DNA of 64,000 nucleotides from Lacinutrix algicola (GCF_001418085.1 NZ_LIQH01000036.1:62001-126000), one strand, 5' to 3'. Counted from the first letter of the stretch, positions 41,318-50,744 are shown. The notes: generated by a model not told the origin, from the letters alone. Program-made: numbers and translations.

Positions 41318-43978
41318 ATGGTAAAAATCCTGCTACTCATAGCAGGATTTTCTCTAAACGCACAAAACATAACAGTTTCAGGCAAAGTACAAGACAGCCT
41401 TAAAACACCATTAGATTACGCTAATATTTTAGCAGTACCAGAAAGTGATAGCGAACTCCGTTTTGCTATTACTAAAGACAATGGCGACTACCAATTAAAA
41501 TTAGAGCAAAACCAAACCTATAAAATAACAGTAAGTTATTTAGGCTATTTACCTCAAGATATAACAGTAAATACTACCACAGAAAACCTCACCAAAAACT
41601 TTACACTAAAAGTAAACCATAACCAACTCGATGAGGTAACATTAAACTACACACCACCAATTACAGTAAAAAAAGATACTACTATTTATCGTGTAGATAA
41701 ATTTACAACAGGAGAAGAGCGCAAACTAAAAGATGTTTTAAAAAAATTGCCAGGAGTAGAAGTCGATCGTGCTGGAAATGTAATGGTTCAAGGTAAAAAA
41801 GTTACCAAAGTATTAGTAGAAGGCAAAACCTTTTTTACTGGTAATAGTAAGCTTGCAGTAAACAACATTCCAGCAGATGCTGTAAACGAGATAGAAGTTT
41901 TAGACAATTACAACGACGTTGCCATGCTAAAAGGTTTACAAGACAGCGAAGACCTTGCTATGAATATTAAACTAAAAGAAGATAAAAAAAACTTTGCTTT
42001 TGGAGATGTTGAGGTTGGAGCAGGTATTAAAAACCGTTATATAATACACCCAAACTTGTTTTATTACAGCCCAAAAACCAATATAAACCTAATAGGAGAT
42101 TTAAATAATACAGGCACAAAAAGTTTTACGTTTAGAGATTATTTAGAGTTCGAAGGTGGTTTTGGGAAACTAATGAGCGATTCTGGTGGCTACTTTAATT
42201 TATTTAATAGCGATTTTGCGCAGTATTTAGCAAATCAAGATTTTAAAAGCAATACTAACCAATTTGGTGCTTTAAACATAAGGCAAGCTATAAGCGATGT
42301 TACAGATATTTCTGGTTATGTTATTTCTAGTAAAGCAAAAGTAGAAACCCAAAACAACACCATTAACCAATACAATTTTGGAGAACCTTTTACAGAAAAC
42401 AGAATAACTACAAATAATGCCAATACCTTTTTTACAATTGGTAAAGTAACCATAGATTACGATCCAACATACAAAGAAGACTTTGCTTATAATAGCTTTG
42501 TAAAAGTAACCAATAACACTAGTAATGGTTTAATAAATACTAATAGTATAAACCAGAACAATTCTATTAATACACTTACAGATATTGTAGGATTAAATCT
42601 TAAGCAAAACGTAAGTTATAGTAGAAAACTTTCTAAAAAACACACAGGAACGTTAGAAGCAACTTACAATTATAAAAACGATGAGCCTCTAGTAAACTGG
42701 CTTACCAATCAAGAAATTTTACCAGGATTAATACCATTACAAACCGATGCCGTTTTTAATATTTTGCAAACAAAAACCGTAAAAACGCACAATGCAAGTG
42801 CTATTGTAAAAGACTATTGGGTTGTAAATAATTTTAACCATTTGTATACGAGTTTAGGTGTAAATGCAGCATTCAATAGTTTCGAGAACCAAGATGTACA
42901 AGAGTTAAGTAATGGAGAAATTAACAATTTTAACTCAGCTGGTTTTGGTAACGCTTTAAAGTACAATTTTATAGATACGTTTGTTGGTTTAGAGTATAAA
43001 TTCCAAACAGGTATTACTACTTTTAAGCCAGCTTTATATTATCATTTTTACAATTGGCAAGTTAACCAGCAAGACTCTCAAATTAGTAAAACAAAAGCTC
43101 TGGTTTTACCACAGCTTATCATTAAAACGGAGTTTAATTCTAGTCAGAAATTAAATTTCAAGTATAAATTAAATGCACGTTTTCCAACCGTAAACCGTTT
43201 GGCAAACAATTTTATGTTATCTAGTTTTAATAGTGTGTCTCGTGGGAATCCAGATTTAGATAATACGTTATATCATTCAGCAAGTTTAACATATTACAAA
43301 TTTAGTTTGTTTAAAAACTTAAATTTAAACTTGAGTACAAGCTTTAATAAAAAGGTTAAGGATTATAAAAATGTAACGCAGTTAGATGGTATTAATCAAT
43401 TTAACACATCAATTTTATTCGAGCAGCCAGAACACAGTTGGAACGTAAGTGGTAGAATAGCAAAAAAGATAAAGAAAATTAAATATAAGTTTAGAGGCAG
43501 TTACCGCTATCGCGATTTCTTTCAAATTGTAAATACCGAAACCAAAAAAAACATATCTAAAAATGTATCTGGAACATTAAGTGCAGAAACATCTTTTAAA
43601 AAGCATCCAAACATAGAAATTGGGTATACTAAAGATTTTAATAATTATCGCTCAAGCGGAAGCATTTCTAAGTTCGAAAACGATGCTTTCTTTGTAAACA
43701 TTGAATACGATTTTTTAGAAGATTTTATTTTTAAAGCTGACTATAATTTAGATAACTACCAAAATAAAAGTTTAAACATTAAAAACACTTTCGATAATGC
43801 AAATGCATCACTTTTTTACCAAGTAGAAGATAGCGCTTGGGGATTCGAGATTAATGCAACCAATTTGTTTAACACAGAATTTAAACAAGGCAATAGTTTT
43901 AGCGACTTTTTAATTAGTGACAGTCAAACTTTTATTCTACCAAGAATTATCATGTTTAAAGTGGCTTATAAATTGTAA
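41318..43978 (+). CDS. TonB-linked outer-membrane beta-barrel protein (GLPGLI partner)
   Basis: 886 residues from MVKILLLIAGFSLNAQ; an upstream TTG at 41294 would add 8 residues to the signal peptide and overlap the GLPGLI gene by 11 bp. A carboxypeptidase-like domain (ITVSGKVQDSLKTPLDYANI), a plug-like region (LKKLPGVEVDRAGNVMVQGK, then TKVLVEGKTFF) and a barrel of about 650 residues ending in the typical aromatic strand (FILPRIIMFKVAYKL) follow. It lacks the usual TonB plug 'GPAS.LYGS' element, as is normal for this outer-membrane barrel subfamily. It is probably an exporter/receptor for a peptide or an anchor for the GLPGLI protein (inference). Confidence 0.9.
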   Translation: MVKILLLIAGFSLNAQNITVSGKVQDSLKTPLDYANILAVPESDSELRFAITKDNGDYQLKLEQNQTYKITVSYLGYLPQDITVNTTTENLTKNFTLKVNHNQLDEVTLNYTPPITVKKDTTIYRVDKFTTGEERKLKDVLKKLPGVEVDRAGNVMVQGKKVTKVLVEGKTFFTGNSKLAVNNIPADAVNEIEVLDNYNDVAMLKGLQDSEDLAMNIKLKEDKKNFAFGDVEVGAGIKNRYIIHPNLFYYSPKTNINLIGDLNNTGTKSFTFRDYLEFEGGFGKLMSDSGGYFNLFNSDFAQYLANQDFKSNTNQFGALNIRQAISDVTDISGYVISSKAKVETQNNTINQYNFGEPFTENRITTNNANTFFTIGKVTIDYDPTYKEDFAYNSFVKVTNNTSNGLINTNSINQNNSINTLTDIVGLNLKQNVSYSRKLSKKHTGTLEATYNYKNDEPLVNWLTNQEILPGLIPLQTDAVFNILQTKTVKTHNASAIVKDYWVVNNFNHLYTSLGVNAAFNSFENQDVQELSNGEINNFNSAGFGNALKYNFIDTFVGLEYKFQTGITTFKPALYYHFYNWQVNQQDSQISKTKALVLPQLIIKTEFNSSQKLNFKYKLNARFPTVNRLANNFMLSSFNSVSRGNPDLDNTLYHSASLTYYKFSLFKNLNLNLSTSFNKKVKDYKNVTQLDGINQFNTSILFEQPEHSWNVSGRIAKKIKKIKYKFRGSYRYRDFFQIVNTETKKNISKNVSGTLSAETSFKKHPNIEIGYTKDFNNYRSSGSISKFENDAFFVNIEYDFLEDFIFKADYNLDNYQNKSLNIKNTFDNANASLFYQVEDSAWGFEINATNLFNTEFKQGNSFSDFLISDSQTFILPRIIMFKVAYKL
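41324..41351. other. Perfect hairpin within the signal-peptide codons
   Basis: AAAATCCTGCTA, loop CTCA, TAGCAGGATTTT: a perfect 12-bp stem a few bases after the start codon of the outer-membrane gene. It could lower its translation or end part of the transcripts from the GLPGLI gene. Confidence 0.7.
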
Positions 43979-43987
43979 ATGCTGCTC

Positions 43988-44088
43988 GCGAAAAGGATGG
44001 AACAGTTTGTTTGAAATCCTTTTTTTTGAAAAAAAGATTGAGTAGTGATAGCCTGCTTTTTGCTTTTTCAGCAAAAATTCGCCAAAAT
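43988..44088. repeat. Dispersed intergenic repeat, family A (inverted, CACTACTC variant)
   Basis: Reverse complement reads GCAGGCTATCACTACTC, a T run, CAAACAAACTGTTCCATCC, closely matching the core of 9945-10030. Confidence 0.7.
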
Positions 44089-44098
44089 AAGAAACTAA

Positions 44099-44126
44099 AA
44101 AACCTCACTATTTCTAGTAAGGTTTT
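44099..44126. terminator. Terminator between the convergent OMP and AhpD-like genes
   Basis: AAAACCTCACTA, loop TTTC, TAGTAAGGTTTT with one mismatch; A run left and T run right allow bidirectional action. Confidence 0.7.
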
Positions 44127-44166
44127 ATATTTATAAGCGTAAGCAAGTGCTTAATTTTATAGTATA

Positions 44167-44769
44167 TTAATATTGAGAACCGTCATGTTTTCCAACTTCA
44201 AAACCATGTTTTCCAAGGTATTGGTTTCCACTATCAATGGCACCACCTTCCATAGTTGTTCCCATAGAATCGTTCCAACGGTTTAAGTATCCAAATAAAG
44301 AAATAACACCTAGCATTTCTACAATTTCACCTTCCGTCCAATGTGCATGTAAACGTTCTTTTATATCTGCATTAACTGCATTTGGTACTTGCGAAGCTGC
44401 TAGTGAAAAATCTAAAGCAGCACGCTCAGCATCGCTAAAAGCTGCATGTGTTCTATACTCCCAAATATTATCTAACTGCTCTTGTTCTGCACCATAACGC
44501 TCTGCAGCTCTAATAGCATGTGCTTGACAATAACGGCAACCTGTGGCATTACTAGAAACCCAAGCAATCATGCGTTTTAAGGCCGAGGTTACTTTACCTT
44601 CGTTAGCCATTACGGCTTTGTTTAAATTTATAAAAGCTTTAGAAATGGCCGGTCTGCGTTGCATGGTAAGCACAGAGTTTGGACAAAAACCTAAAGTTTC
44701 ATTAAAGAACTCTGCTAGTTTTTTAGTTTCTAAATCGTGTTCGGCATCTAATGGCGTTACTAATGGCAT
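44167..44769 (-). CDS. Carboxymuconolactone decarboxylase/AhpD-like protein
   Basis: 200 residues from MPLVTPLDAEHD; an in-frame Met 12 codons upstream is less likely because it would run into the divergent promoter region. The AhpD-type redox motif is C-R-Y-C in NATGCRYCQAHAIRAAERYG, with a supporting His. Such proteins act as peroxidase partners or hydroperoxidase-like enzymes; the exact substrate is unknown. It is divergent from an OsmC-family gene, which suggests a shared oxidative-stress role. Confidence 0.88.
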   Translation of the reverse strand: MPLVTPLDAEHDLETKKLAEFFNETLGFCPNSVLTMQRRPAISKAFINLNKAVMANEGKVTSALKRMIAWVSSNATGCRYCQAHAIRAAERYGAEQEQLDNIWEYRTHAAFSDAERAALDFSLAASQVPNAVNADIKERLHAHWTEGEIVEMLGVISLFGYLNRWNDSMGTTMEGGAIDSGNQYLGKHGFEVGKHDGSQY

Positions 44770-44787
44770 ATATTTGTTTTTTAATAG

Positions 44788-44795
44788 TATTTTTG
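44788..44795 (+). promoter_or_regulatory. -7 promoter box of the osmC-like gene
   Basis: TATTTTTG, exact TAnnTTTG match, 31 bp before the ATG at 44827. Confidence 0.45.
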
Positions 44796-44826
44796 AATGT
44801 ATCAATTAACGAAAAAATATTCAATT

Positions 44827-45249
44827 ATGGCAGATAAAGTAACAACTGTTTGGAAAGAAAAAATGATTTTCGAAAGCGATAACCCAAGTGGTTATAGTTT
44901 TAATTTAGGTGTGTCGGAAGAAGATAACGACCCTTACAAGTCTTTAAGGCCTAAAGCAGCAATGCTATCATCTTTAGCAGCATGTTCTGGTTTAGATGTT
45001 GTTTCTGTTGCCGAAAAAATGAAAACAGAGTTTAGCGATTTTAAAATAGAAGTTGTTGGAGAACTAACAGACGAGCATCCAAAAATATACCATACAGTAA
45101 CTGTAGATTATCATTTTTATGGTAGCGATTTAGACGAGAAAAAGATAACAAAAGCAGTAAACCTTTCGGTAGAGAAGTATTGTGGTGTTATGGAAATGTT
45201 TCGTCAGTTTTCTAAAGTGGAAACTAAAATCAATTTTCATAATAACTAA
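44827..45249 (+). CDS. OsmC-family peroxiredoxin-like protein
   Basis: 140 residues from MADKVTTVWKEKM; the earlier in-frame Met falls in the promoter region. The two redox Cys of the OsmC/Ohr fold are in LSSLAACSGLDVVSVAEKM and VEKYCGVMEMFRQF. OsmC/YhfA proteins reduce organic hydroperoxides. Divergent to the AhpD-like gene. Confidence 0.92.
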   Translation: MADKVTTVWKEKMIFESDNPSGYSFNLGVSEEDNDPYKSLRPKAAMLSSLAACSGLDVVSVAEKMKTEFSDFKIEVVGELTDEHPKIYHTVTVDYHFYGSDLDEKKITKAVNLSVEKYCGVMEMFRQFSKVETKINFHNN

Positions 45250-45260
45250 ACTTTTAATCA

Positions 45261-45316
45261 TTCAGAGCGAATAGAGGATTCTCATCTAAAGAAAAGATTT
45301 TTCGCTGCGCTCTGAA
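45261..45316. repeat. Inverted repeat TTCAGAGCG...CGCTCTGAA
   Basis: Nine-base perfect arms separated by 38 bases between the osmC-like gene and recJ. The wording resembles a dispersed repeat common in flavobacterial intergenic DNA; only one copy is in this window. Confidence 0.6.
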
Positions 45317-45373
45317 GGTTATCTTAAACGAACATGAGTTCGAGTAAGCAAACTATTTACTTTTTACTTAACT

Positions 45374-47065
45374 ATGCGTTGGACTTTAAAACCGAAACCA
45401 AATCTTGAAACTGTACAATTTTTACAGCAAGCATTGCAGGTCGATGAGCCCGTTGCAGCACTTTTAGCGCAAAGAGGAATAGAAACTTACGAGCAAGCTA
45501 AAGATTTTTTTAGACCAAGCTTAAGTCATTTGCACGATCCTTTTTTAATGAAGGACATGCAAAAAGCGGTCGAACGTATTGAAAAAGCGATAGCAAATAA
45601 CGAAAATATATTGGTTTATGGCGATTACGATGTAGATGGTACAACAGCAGTATCGTTAATGTCTTCATATTTAAAAAGCGAATATCCCAATGTTGCCACT
45701 TACATTCCAGACCGTTATGGAGAAGGTTACGGAGTTTCTTTTCAAGGTATCGATTTTGCCGAAGACAATGAGTTTTCTTTAATTATTGCGCTAGATTGTG
45801 GTATAAAAGCTATTGATAAAGTCGCTTACGCAGAAGAAAAAAACATCGATTTTATAATTTGCGATCACCACAGGCCAGGAGATCAAATACCTAATGCAGT
45901 AGCCGTTTTAGATCCTAAACAAAACGATTGTAATTATCCTTATAATGAACTTTGTGGTTGTGGTGTTGGTTTTAAACTAATACAAGCCTTAGCTTCTAGA
46001 AAAGGAAAAACGATTGAAGATTTAGTGGAGTATCTAGATTTGGTAGCCACAGCAATAGGCGCAGATATTGTACCTATTACTGGCGAAAATAGAATTTTGG
46101 CTTATTTTGGTTTACAAGTTATTAACCAGCAACCAAGAGCTGGTTTTAAGGCGATAATAAATCAAATTAAAAAAGAAACACTAACTATTACAGATGTTGT
46201 ATTTGTTATTGCACCAAGAATAAATGCTGCTGGCAGAATGAAACATGGTCAATACGCGGTAGATTTATTAACCGAAACCAATGTTGAGGCTGCTGAGATT
46301 TGTGCAAAAGAAATAGAAGATTTTAACACCGATAGGCGTGAAACAGATAGACAAATTACAATTGAAGCTCTCGAGCATATTGAAAAACAAAAAGAACAGA
46401 AAAGGATTACTACTGTTGTTTATAGCGAAGACTGGCATAAAGGTGTTATTGGTATTGTTGCTAGTAGATTAATAGAAACGTATTACAGACCAACATTAGT
46501 GTTTACTAAAAGTGGCGATAAATTAGCCGCTTCTGCACGCTCTGTAAAAGGATTCGATGTTTATAACGCGTTAGAGGCTTGTTCTGAATTTATCGAGCAA
46601 TTTGGAGGCCACAAATACGCTGCTGGTTTAACGCTTAAAGAAGAAAACTATGAAGCCTTCAAGCAAAAATTTGAAGAAGTAGTAGAGGCTACAATCGATA
46701 AAAGATTATTAACTCCAGAAATATCAATAGACAGACAAATAGAACTTAATGATATTTCAGATAAATTTTACAGAATATTAAGTCAGTTTGCACCATTTGG
46801 ACCAGGTAATATGTCGCCAGTTTTTATGAGCGATAATCTTAAAGATACCGGTTTTGGTAAATGTGTTGGCGAAGATGATAAGCACTTACGAATTACTGTA
46901 AAACAACCCAATAGTAATCAAATAGTCTGCATCGGTTTTGGGTTGGGCGATAAGTTAAGTGTGGTTAAAAGTACTAAACCTTTTAAAGCTACTTATTCTA
47001 TAGATGAAAACGAGTGGCAAGGTAATGTGTCTTTGCAGTTGAAATTGCGAGATATTCAAGAATAA
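45374..47065 (+). CDS. recJ: Single-stranded-DNA-specific exonuclease RecJ
   Basis: 563 residues. DHH motifs: VYGDYDVDGTTAVSLMSSYL (residues about 77-96), IIALDCGIKAID, and FIICDHHRPGDQIPNA. The DHHA1 part has RINAAGRMKHGQYA and the GG motif in FIEQFGGHKYAAGLTL. The C-terminal OB-like domain includes FGPGNMSPVF. It degrades 5' single-stranded DNA in recombination and mismatch repair. Length is close to E. coli RecJ. Confidence 0.97.
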   Translation: MRWTLKPKPNLETVQFLQQALQVDEPVAALLAQRGIETYEQAKDFFRPSLSHLHDPFLMKDMQKAVERIEKAIANNENILVYGDYDVDGTTAVSLMSSYLKSEYPNVATYIPDRYGEGYGVSFQGIDFAEDNEFSLIIALDCGIKAIDKVAYAEEKNIDFIICDHHRPGDQIPNAVAVLDPKQNDCNYPYNELCGCGVGFKLIQALASRKGKTIEDLVEYLDLVATAIGADIVPITGENRILAYFGLQVINQQPRAGFKAIINQIKKETLTITDVVFVIAPRINAAGRMKHGQYAVDLLTETNVEAAEICAKEIEDFNTDRRETDRQITIEALEHIEKQKEQKRITTVVYSEDWHKGVIGIVASRLIETYYRPTLVFTKSGDKLAASARSVKGFDVYNALEACSEFIEQFGGHKYAAGLTLKEENYEAFKQKFEEVVEATIDKRLLTPEISIDRQIELNDISDKFYRILSQFAPFGPGNMSPVFMSDNLKDTGFGKCVGEDDKHLRITVKQPNSNQIVCIGFGLGDKLSVVKSTKPFKATYSIDENEWQGNVSLQLKLRDIQE

Positions 47066-47084
47066 AAAATAGTGTTTTAATACA

Positions 47085-48356
47085 ATGAATAAAATTAAAA
47101 ACGACCCGTACGCGGCATTGCGTTTTAAAGAATTTAATACCTTTTTAACCATGCGTTTTTTCTTAGTTTTTGCATGGTCTATGCAATTTATTGTTATAGA
47201 GTGGCAGGTGTATGCTTTGACTAAAGATCCTTTATCGCTTGGTATTATTGGTTTAATGGAAATTATTCCGGCTTTTACTATGGCATTATTTGCTGGGCAT
47301 ATTGTAGATCAGCGCGAAAAACGAAATCTACTCGCTATTTGTTTAGCAGCTTTTTCTATTATAAGTTTTGCTTTGTTTTGGCTTACTTCAGAAACGGTAT
47401 CTCAAACGTGGTCTAAAAACAGTTTATTATATTCTATTTATGCTTTAGTGTTTTTTGGTGGTTTTTTACGTTCGTTTTTTGGACCAACTATTTTTTCTTT
47501 GGTGGCTTTAATTGTGCCAAAAAAAATATACCCAAACGCTGCAACGTGGAATAGTTCTACTTGGCAAATGTCGCGTGTTTTAGGTGTTGCTTTTGCAGGT
47601 TTCTCTATTGGTTGGATTGGTGTACATTTATCTTTGTGTATTGTCTTTTGTTTAGTAATGGCAGCGTTAGTTATGGTGTTTCAAATTTCTAAAAAGCCAA
47701 TATTAAATCCTAAAATTGGTGAACCTATAATGCGAAGTTTAAAAGAAGGAGTCAGTTTTGTATTTAAAACAAAAGCAATATTAGGCGCTATAACGTTAGA
47801 TATGGTTTCAGTTTTATTTGGTGGAGCTGTAGCACTTTTGGCTGTTTTTGCAGAAGATATTTTAAAAGTAGGACCACAAGGTTTTGGTATTTTGGTTGCA
47901 GCACCTTCAGTGGGTGCCTTTTTAACAATGTTGGTTACAGCGTATATTCCTATAAGTAAAAATGCAGGTATAAAGTTACTTGTCGCTATTTTTGGATTTG
48001 GTATTTGTATTGTAGTCTTTGGTTTATCGTCTACATTTTGGATTTCGGTGGTTGCACTGTTTTTTAGTGGTGTTACAGATGGTGTTTCTATGGTTATTAG
48101 GCAAACCATTCTTCAGCTTAAAACACCAGATAATATGCGTGGTCGAGTATCTTCAGTAAATTCTATGTTTGTTGGTAGTTCTAACGAGTTAGGTGCTTTT
48201 GAAAGTGGTGTAACAGCAAAACTAATGGGAACTGCAACTGCAGTTGTTTTTGGAGGAACCATGACGTTAATTACAGTGGTAACTACAGCTATTGTATCTC
48301 CAAGTTTTAGAAAACTAGATTTAACTAAAGATTTCGAATCTAATGAGGAATCTTAA
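47085..48356 (+). CDS. MFS transporter (enterobactin-exporter/MFS_3 type)
   Basis: 423 residues with about 12 membrane helices. The loop motif between helices 2 and 3 is GHIVDQREKRNLLAIC, and AGFSIGWIGVHLSLCIV and FSGVTDGVSMVIRQTILQL are typical for EntS-like MFS_3 exporters. A likely drug or metabolite exporter. It lies 19 bp after recJ, so it may be co-transcribed with it. Confidence 0.88.
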   Translation: MNKIKNDPYAALRFKEFNTFLTMRFFLVFAWSMQFIVIEWQVYALTKDPLSLGIIGLMEIIPAFTMALFAGHIVDQREKRNLLAICLAAFSIISFALFWLTSETVSQTWSKNSLLYSIYALVFFGGFLRSFFGPTIFSLVALIVPKKIYPNAATWNSSTWQMSRVLGVAFAGFSIGWIGVHLSLCIVFCLVMAALVMVFQISKKPILNPKIGEPIMRSLKEGVSFVFKTKAILGAITLDMVSVLFGGAVALLAVFAEDILKVGPQGFGILVAAPSVGAFLTMLVTAYIPISKNAGIKLLVAIFGFGICIVVFGLSSTFWISVVALFFSGVTDGVSMVIRQTILQLKTPDNMRGRVSSVNSMFVGSSNELGAFESGVTAKLMGTATAVVFGGTMTLITVVTTAIVSPSFRKLDLTKDFESNEES

Positions 48357-48437
48357 TGGTTACAGCAGTTTGTAAATTCAAATTCTCTTATATTTGTTTT
48401 CGCTAATAATCTGTTTTTATTTTAAATAAATACCTCC

Positions 48438-49097
48438 ATGAAAAAAATACTTCTTGTTATACTTACTGTTATTGTTTTAGTTTTCGGATACTCTCAATAC
48501 AAAGAATACCAGCGTTTTCATCCTAAAAACGCAAATATAGAAACCTCTCAAAATGTAGATGTCAACTACCATAATCAAGAAACAGTTTTTAATTATTATG
48601 CAGCCTTAGAGAAAGCAAATAATTACATGCAAATGCAATGGAGTGCTAATGGTATAGATGTAAGGAGTCCGGAAAACGACGATGAACAAACTACATTGGT
48701 AATTACAGAGTATGGAAAAAAACTAGCAGAAATAAAATATTATCAATCTATTTTGGAGCAATCAAAAACATTGAAATCTCAAGGTTTAGATAACGATGGT
48801 ATAAAGTTTTTAGAAACCAAAGGTCTATCAGTAGATAATTATAACAAAGCAGAAGATAAGCGTAAGCAAAAACAATTATTACTCGATATGATGCCGCAAA
48901 AAGCATTGTTTATGGGAGAAAAGAGTCCATTTGTATTCGAGATACAGAAATTATTAGTAAAAAAAGGTTACGATATTTCATTAGATGGGGTTTATCAAAT
49001 TATTACATCTGATGCACTTAAAAGTTTTGAAGAAAAGAACAATTTGTTTCCAGATGGTAAAATAGACTTAATGACTTTAGATTTATTGCTAAATTAA
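48438..49097 (+). CDS. Membrane-anchored peptidoglycan-binding domain protein
   Basis: 219 residues. One N-terminal helix (ILLVILTVIVLVFGYSQY) serves as signal anchor; a helical middle region follows. The last roughly 60 residues form a PG_binding_1 domain (SPFVFEIQKLLVKKGYDISL, then GVYQIITSDALKSFEEKN and LDLLLN). No catalytic domain is present. It probably attaches to the cell wall from the periplasmic face. Confidence 0.85.
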   Translation: MKKILLVILTVIVLVFGYSQYKEYQRFHPKNANIETSQNVDVNYHNQETVFNYYAALEKANNYMQMQWSANGIDVRSPENDDEQTTLVITEYGKKLAEIKYYQSILEQSKTLKSQGLDNDGIKFLETKGLSVDNYNKAEDKRKQKQLLLDMMPQKALFMGEKSPFVFEIQKLLVKKGYDISLDGVYQIITSDALKSFEEKNNLFPDGKIDLMTLDLLLN

Positions 49098-49199
49098 ATG
49101 ACTATATTTATAGTGTATCTTAAATTATTACCCGTAATTTTTAAATTGTAAAAACCTATAAAACTGATACCTAAAGTAATTTTTAAAAACCTCGCATTT

Positions 49200-49871
49200 T
49201 TGTTAGGTAGTTTTAGCATCGCTATTTCTATGACAACATATAGTTGGCTCGAGTTTTACTCTAAACCATTATTTCATGTTGTTCTATTAGTTGCCTACAG
49301 TCTTTTTTCAAAAAAAATTAAGCCTTTATTTTATTTGTTTTATCTAAGCGCTATAACTGTAGAGTTTATGGATAAGTCTGCTATCGTTTTTAATATTATA
49401 TGGGTTATACTAGTATATTCAGTATGTTTTATTAGCGGTGTTGTGTTATTATTTCCATTATTAAAAAAAGGAAAACTAAGGCTTATAGGTGTAAATCGTC
49501 TCTTTGTTATTATAATAATTGTTTCTTCAGCGTATATTATTCTCTCTACTTATTTAACATTTTTTAGTGAGCTTAATACTAGTTTGTTTTTTGCTTTTGG
49601 AATACTTCCGTTTACAGCTTTTTTAGCGAGTTGTTTTTATATCACCTCTGTTTACAGTCACTCTAAGAGTATTTATTTGTTTTTAACAGGTATTGGATAT
49701 AGTATAACGTGTATTCTTGGTCTTATTATTTTGGCTTTGCAAGTGAAGAATGTAATGCTTTTGGGATTAGTAAATTTAAGCACAACAATAGCCCAATTTT
49801 GTTTTGTCTTTTTTATGATTGATTTTGACGAAATACTTAACCATAAAAATTTTACAGCTTTCGAAGTTTAG
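49200..49871 (+). CDS. Multi-pass membrane protein, possibly YhhN-like
   Basis: 223 residues from TTG; an in-frame stop lies about 57 bases upstream with no ATG between, so the start is uncertain (a CTG about 13 codons upstream is possible). About 7-8 hydrophobic helices are seen. The segment YSKPLFHVVLLVAYSLF resembles the Lys-Pro-Leu motif of the YhhN/TMEM86 lysoplasmalogenase-like family, but the match is weak and no catalytic residues can be confirmed. It is convergent with the LpxH-like gene, overlapping by 4 bp. Confidence 0.65.
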   Translation: MLGSFSIAISMTTYSWLEFYSKPLFHVVLLVAYSLFSKKIKPLFYLFYLSAITVEFMDKSAIVFNIIWVILVYSVCFISGVVLLFPLLKKGKLRLIGVNRLFVIIIIVSSAYIILSTYLTFFSELNTSLFFAFGILPFTAFLASCFYITSVYSHSKSIYLFLTGIGYSITCILGLIILALQVKNVMLLGLVNLSTTIAQFCFVFFMIDFDEILNHKNFTAFEV

Positions 49872-50620
49872 TAGTTTTTTAATTTCATAGTTTCACCATC
49901 AAACACACCGTAGGTATAATAACTTACCCAATCTCCCAGGTTTACGTAGCGCGATTTGTCGTTTAGTTTAATATCTAAAGGCAAATGTCTGTGACCGAAA
50001 ATAAAGAAATCTCTGTGCTTGTTCTCTAATTTACGTTTGCAATATTGTGCTAACCACTCATTGTCTTCTCCAAGAAATTTAGCATCATCGTCTCCCGAAA
50101 TCATTTTATTTTTAACCGAAAGGTGTTGCGCTATGCGTATACCAATATCTGGATGTAACCATCTGTACAGCCATTTAGAAACAGGATTTGTAAACACTTT
50201 TTTCATGCGTTTATAACCTTTGTCTCCAGGACCTAAGCCATCGCCATGACCAATAAAAAATGAAGTGTTATTAAAAGTGAATTCTTGTGGTTTGTGGTAA
50301 ACAGGAATATTTAGTTCTTCTTCAAAATAACCATTCATCCATAAATCGTGATTTCCAACAAAGTAATGGATTGGGATTCCAGAGTCGCTAATTTCGGCTA
50401 GCTTACCTAAGGTTCTTGTAAAACCTTTAGGAACTACGGTTTTATATTCCATCCACATATCGAACAGATCACCAAGTAGAAAAATTACAGCAGCATCTTT
50501 TTTTATCTCATCTAGCCAAGCAACAAACTTTTGCTCGCGAGGAAAAGATAACTCCTTTGTAGGAGCTCCTAAATGATTATCTGAGGCGAAATATATTTTT
50601 TTTCCTTTTGGAATTTGCAT
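49868..50620 (-). CDS. UDP-2,3-diacylglucosamine diphosphatase (LpxH-like phosphoesterase)
   Basis: 250 residues of the calcineurin-like phosphoesterase type. Metal-binding motifs in order: FASDNHLGAP, LLGDLFDMWMEYK, FVGNHDLWMNGYF, GHGDGLGPGDKGY and FGHRHLPLDIK. LpxH removes UMP from UDP-diacylglucosamine in lipid A synthesis; Bacteroidetes have LpxH of this form. Cytoplasmic or peripheral membrane location is expected. Confidence 0.9.
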   Translation of the reverse strand: MQIPKGKKIYFASDNHLGAPTKELSFPREQKFVAWLDEIKKDAAVIFLLGDLFDMWMEYKTVVPKGFTRTLGKLAEISDSGIPIHYFVGNHDLWMNGYFEEELNIPVYHKPQEFTFNNTSFFIGHGDGLGPGDKGYKRMKKVFTNPVSKWLYRWLHPDIGIRIAQHLSVKNKMISGDDDAKFLGEDNEWLAQYCKRKLENKHRDFFIFGHRHLPLDIKLNDKSRYVNLGDWVSYYTYGVFDGETMKLKNY

Positions 50621-50664
50621 GTTGTAAATATAATTAATTACTGAAATCGAAGGAATTTATAATT

Positions 50665-50744
50665 ATTTGGGCGTTACCTAAAGGTCGGGCTTTCGCAAGT
50701 CGCTCTCTGCGAGGAGCTTCAACAATTGCTCAATCCCTAACGCA
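50665..50744. repeat. Dispersed intergenic repeat, family A
   Basis: TTTGGGCGTTACCTAAAGGT, then a GCTCTCTGCGAGGAGC hairpin, then CAATCCCTAACGCA; about 90% identical by eye to the inverted copy at 18386-18465. Confidence 0.8.
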
